In this document: positions 30,429-31,491 of the stretch, one piece after another
Layout of the letters: each line of letters starts with the position of its first letter
How positions within the stretch are numbered: the stretch's first letter is position 1
Source: Nitrospirota bacterium
Lineage (GTDB): Bacteria > Nitrospinota_A > UBA7883 > JACRGQ01
DNA: 31,491 bases
Reading direction: 5' to 3'
Assembly (NCBI GenBank): GCA_024275955.1
Contig: JAJRYD010000046.1
Span: 1 to 31,491, forward strand
Translations under genes and position numbers: made by a program
The notes under the pieces: model-generated
Told to the model about the DNA's origin: nothing
The model's input: the letters and a program-made list of their open reading frames with translations, nothing else
Databases searched by the model: none

Positions 30429-30884
30429 TCACCCGTCCTTCCTAGTCCAGTCATACGGTATCGAAGGGTCGTTAGCCTCTTTTCTATATTCATCGGGAAC
30501 AGCAGGGTTGTACGCCTCGGTCGGTACATTTATCACTATCGCCTCTTCGTCGGATATGCCTTTAAAGCCATGCAGTACACCTGGCGGAATAGATACAAGG
30601 GTGTGGTTGTGGTCGCCGATGAAAAATTCCAGTAGCTCGCCATTGGTCGAAGAGCTTTCCCTCTGGTCGTAAAGAACCAGCTTTATCATCCCTCTCACGC
30701 AGGCGAAGTGGTCTGTCTGTATTTTATGGTGGTGCCATGCTTTCACCACGCCGGAGTAGACGGTGGTCATATAAACCTGCCCAAACTTTTGGAACATATC
30801 GTCGTCGAATCGGAAAAGCTCCATAAGCCTCCCTCTCTCATCAGGGTGCATCACCAGTTTTTTAGTCTTTACGCCATCTATCAT
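30429..30884 (-). CDS. RmlC-like dTDP-sugar 3,5-epimerase (short cupin)
   Basis: This 151-residue cupin has the pattern DERGRLMELFR, a GVVKAWHHHKIQTDHFACV His-rich stretch, VLYDQRESS, SIPPGVLHGFKG, and the closing PDEYRKEANDPSIPYDW, all like dTDP-4-dehydrorhamnose 3,5-epimerases. It is shorter than standard RmlC (about 180 residues), with WHHHK in place of the usual LHYQ-type motif. It belongs to the short epimerase-related subgroup and may act on a related sugar. Its place directly before rmlB and rmlD supports a rhamnose role. GGAGG lies four bases before the ATG. Confidence 0.83.
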   Translation of the reverse strand: MIDGVKTKKLVMHPDERGRLMELFRFDDDMFQKFGQVYMTTVYSGVVKAWHHHKIQTDHFACVRGMIKLVLYDQRESSSTNGELLEFFIGDHNHTLVSIPPGVLHGFKGISDEEAIVINVPTEAYNPAVPDEYRKEANDPSIPYDWTRKDG

Positions 30885-30974
30885 TAAACCTCCAGCCTAC
30901 TCGCTTCTATCACCATCAGTCGCACACGAAACCTCCGTAGCTATAAGCTTAGGCATCCCTGCAGTTAAAACGCA

Positions 30975-31319
30975 TCAGCCGCCTTTTATTAAATTATTGT
31001 AAGCGAAATAGGCGATTGCCCCGCCGACAAGCATCGTAGCAAGCAAAAACGGGCCAATTTCATTGATGGCGGAATTACGCAAAGCAACACCGCAAACAAA
31101 ATAAACAACAGCTACCGCGCCCCACTGAACCACAAGAGTAGCCTGAACCCTTGTTTTTCGGCTAATAAGAGCAATCACCAAAACTACAGCCACAACAATG
31201 ACCGGCGTGCTGACAACTATAACCATAAGGTCAATACCTTGCCATTTGCCGGTATCAAGGAGGCCCATAAGCCCGTCAAAATTAAACCCGTTTAGGAATT
31301 TTTCAAACTGTTCTTTCAT
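30975..31319 (-). CDS. Small membrane protein of unknown function
   Basis: This 114-residue protein is not one I recognise. It has an amphipathic N-terminal part (about 1-28) with FNFDGLMGLLDTGKWQ, then three hydrophobic helices near 33-52 (VIVVSTPVIVVAVVLVIALI), 61-80 and 88-107, and a short KGG tail. The ATG at 31319 overlaps the stop of a tiny upstream frame as ATGA. AGAGGAA lies about six bases upstream. The 90-base gap before the RmlC-like gene shows no terminator. Confidence 0.72.
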   Translation of the reverse strand: MKEQFEKFLNGFNFDGLMGLLDTGKWQGIDLMVIVVSTPVIVVAVVLVIALISRKTRVQATLVVQWGAVAVVYFVCGVALRNSAINEIGPFLLATMLVGGAIAYFAYNNLIKGG

Positions 31320-31396
31320 AATGGTTCCTCTAAAAATAAGTGATTTTCTTCAGAATCAAGCCCTTTCTTAGTTGAAATTTCCGGCATGACCGTCAC
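31316..31396 (-). CDS. Tiny reading frame coupled to the membrane protein gene
   Basis: A GTG at 31396 (AAAGG upstream) or ATG at 31387 opens a 26- or 23-residue frame containing MPEISTKKGLDSEENHLF. Its TGA overlaps the ATG of the membrane protein. Its GTG overlaps the stop of the preceding 14-residue frame. It may be a real small protein, a translational coupler, or the second half of a frameshifted 38-residue protein. Confidence 0.3.
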   Translation of the reverse strand: MTVMPEISTKKGLDSEENHLFLEEPL

Positions 31397-31437
31397 GCTA
31401 CCTTTGCAACTTTACCGGTATTCAGGATACGTTTCAT
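31393..31437 (-). CDS. 14-residue leader-like reading frame
   Basis: ATG at 31437 is preceded by a strong AAGGAG five bases upstream and encodes MKRILNTGKVAKVA before a TGA at 31393-31395. The stop overlaps the GTG of the next tiny frame as GTGA. A good ribosome binding site makes translation plausible. It may be a leader peptide or the front of a frameshifted small protein joined to the following frame. Confidence 0.35.
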   Translation of the reverse strand: MKRILNTGKVAKVA

Positions 31438-31491
31438 AATGCTCCTTAATTCTATGAGATGTCTATAGCCGTTTACCTTTCTTAAGGACGG

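Overview
The window looks like the chromosome of a Gram-negative, probably anaerobic or microaerobic bacterium. It has an outer-membrane beta-barrel protein, a very large multiheme c-type cytochrome, dTDP-rhamnose genes, Maf/CgeB-type protein glycosyltransferases and a bacteriohemerythrin. This mix is typical of Desulfobacterota, Nitrospirota or Nitrospinota-like lineages, but no phylogenetic marker gene lies in the window, so the lineage is a guess. There is no prophage, CRISPR array, rRNA or tRNA that I can see. The only mobile DNA is the 3' end of a probable transposase at the left edge.

Layout. (1) 1-166: tail of a probable transposase on the plus strand and a 10-bp direct repeat. (2) 167-9731, minus strand: a tightly packed glycosylation operon read right to left. 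It holds a 1411-residue fusion (two glycosyltransferases, a methyltransferase, a degenerate methyltransferase-like stretch and TPRs), a Maf/DUF115 protein, a CgeB-type glycosyltransferase and a GT9 heptosyltransferase-like protein. (3) 9894-11583, plus strand: fluoride exporter CrcB, a DUF190 partner, a LOG-family protein and a 73-residue Cys-rich protein. (4) 11698-13963, plus strand: a membrane cytochrome b-like gene broken by a one-base deletion, then a ferredoxin/flavin oxidoreductase, behind a good promoter. (5) 13983-17045, minus strand: a WD40 - Ras-like GTPase - zinc ribbon - class III cyclase fusion. (6) 17046-17490: an intergenic region with a 114-bp tandem repeat carrying hairpins. 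(7) 17491-22081, minus strand: a beta-barrel outer-membrane protein and a cytochrome with about 39 haem sites, behind a sigma70-type promoter overlapped by an FNR-like palindrome. (8) 22299-26027, minus strand: PP2C phosphatase, citramalate synthase (cimA) and aspartokinase (lysC), the last interrupted by one in-frame stop codon. (9) 26274-31437, minus strand: bacteriohemerythrin, two peptide-type ABC permeases, rmlD, rmlB, an RmlC-like epimerase, a small membrane protein and two tiny coupled reading frames.

How the parts may work together (inference). The 39-haem cytochrome and the barrel protein may form an electron conduit across the outer membrane. The cytochrome b/flavoprotein pair would be an inner-membrane redox module. 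The WD40-GTPase-cyclase gene next to both could sense state and make cyclic nucleotide. The glycosylation operon probably modifies flagellin or another surface protein, and the rml genes supply dTDP-rhamnose for surface glycans.

Two lesions (a missing base in the cytochrome b gene and a nonsense codon in lysC) sit in genes that otherwise read cleanly. Either the assembly carries errors or these genes are really split. Most attractive to follow up: the WD40-GTPase-cyclase fusion, the 39-haem cytochrome with its neighbour, the split lysC with a perfect internal ribosome binding site, and the 114-bp hairpin repeats.
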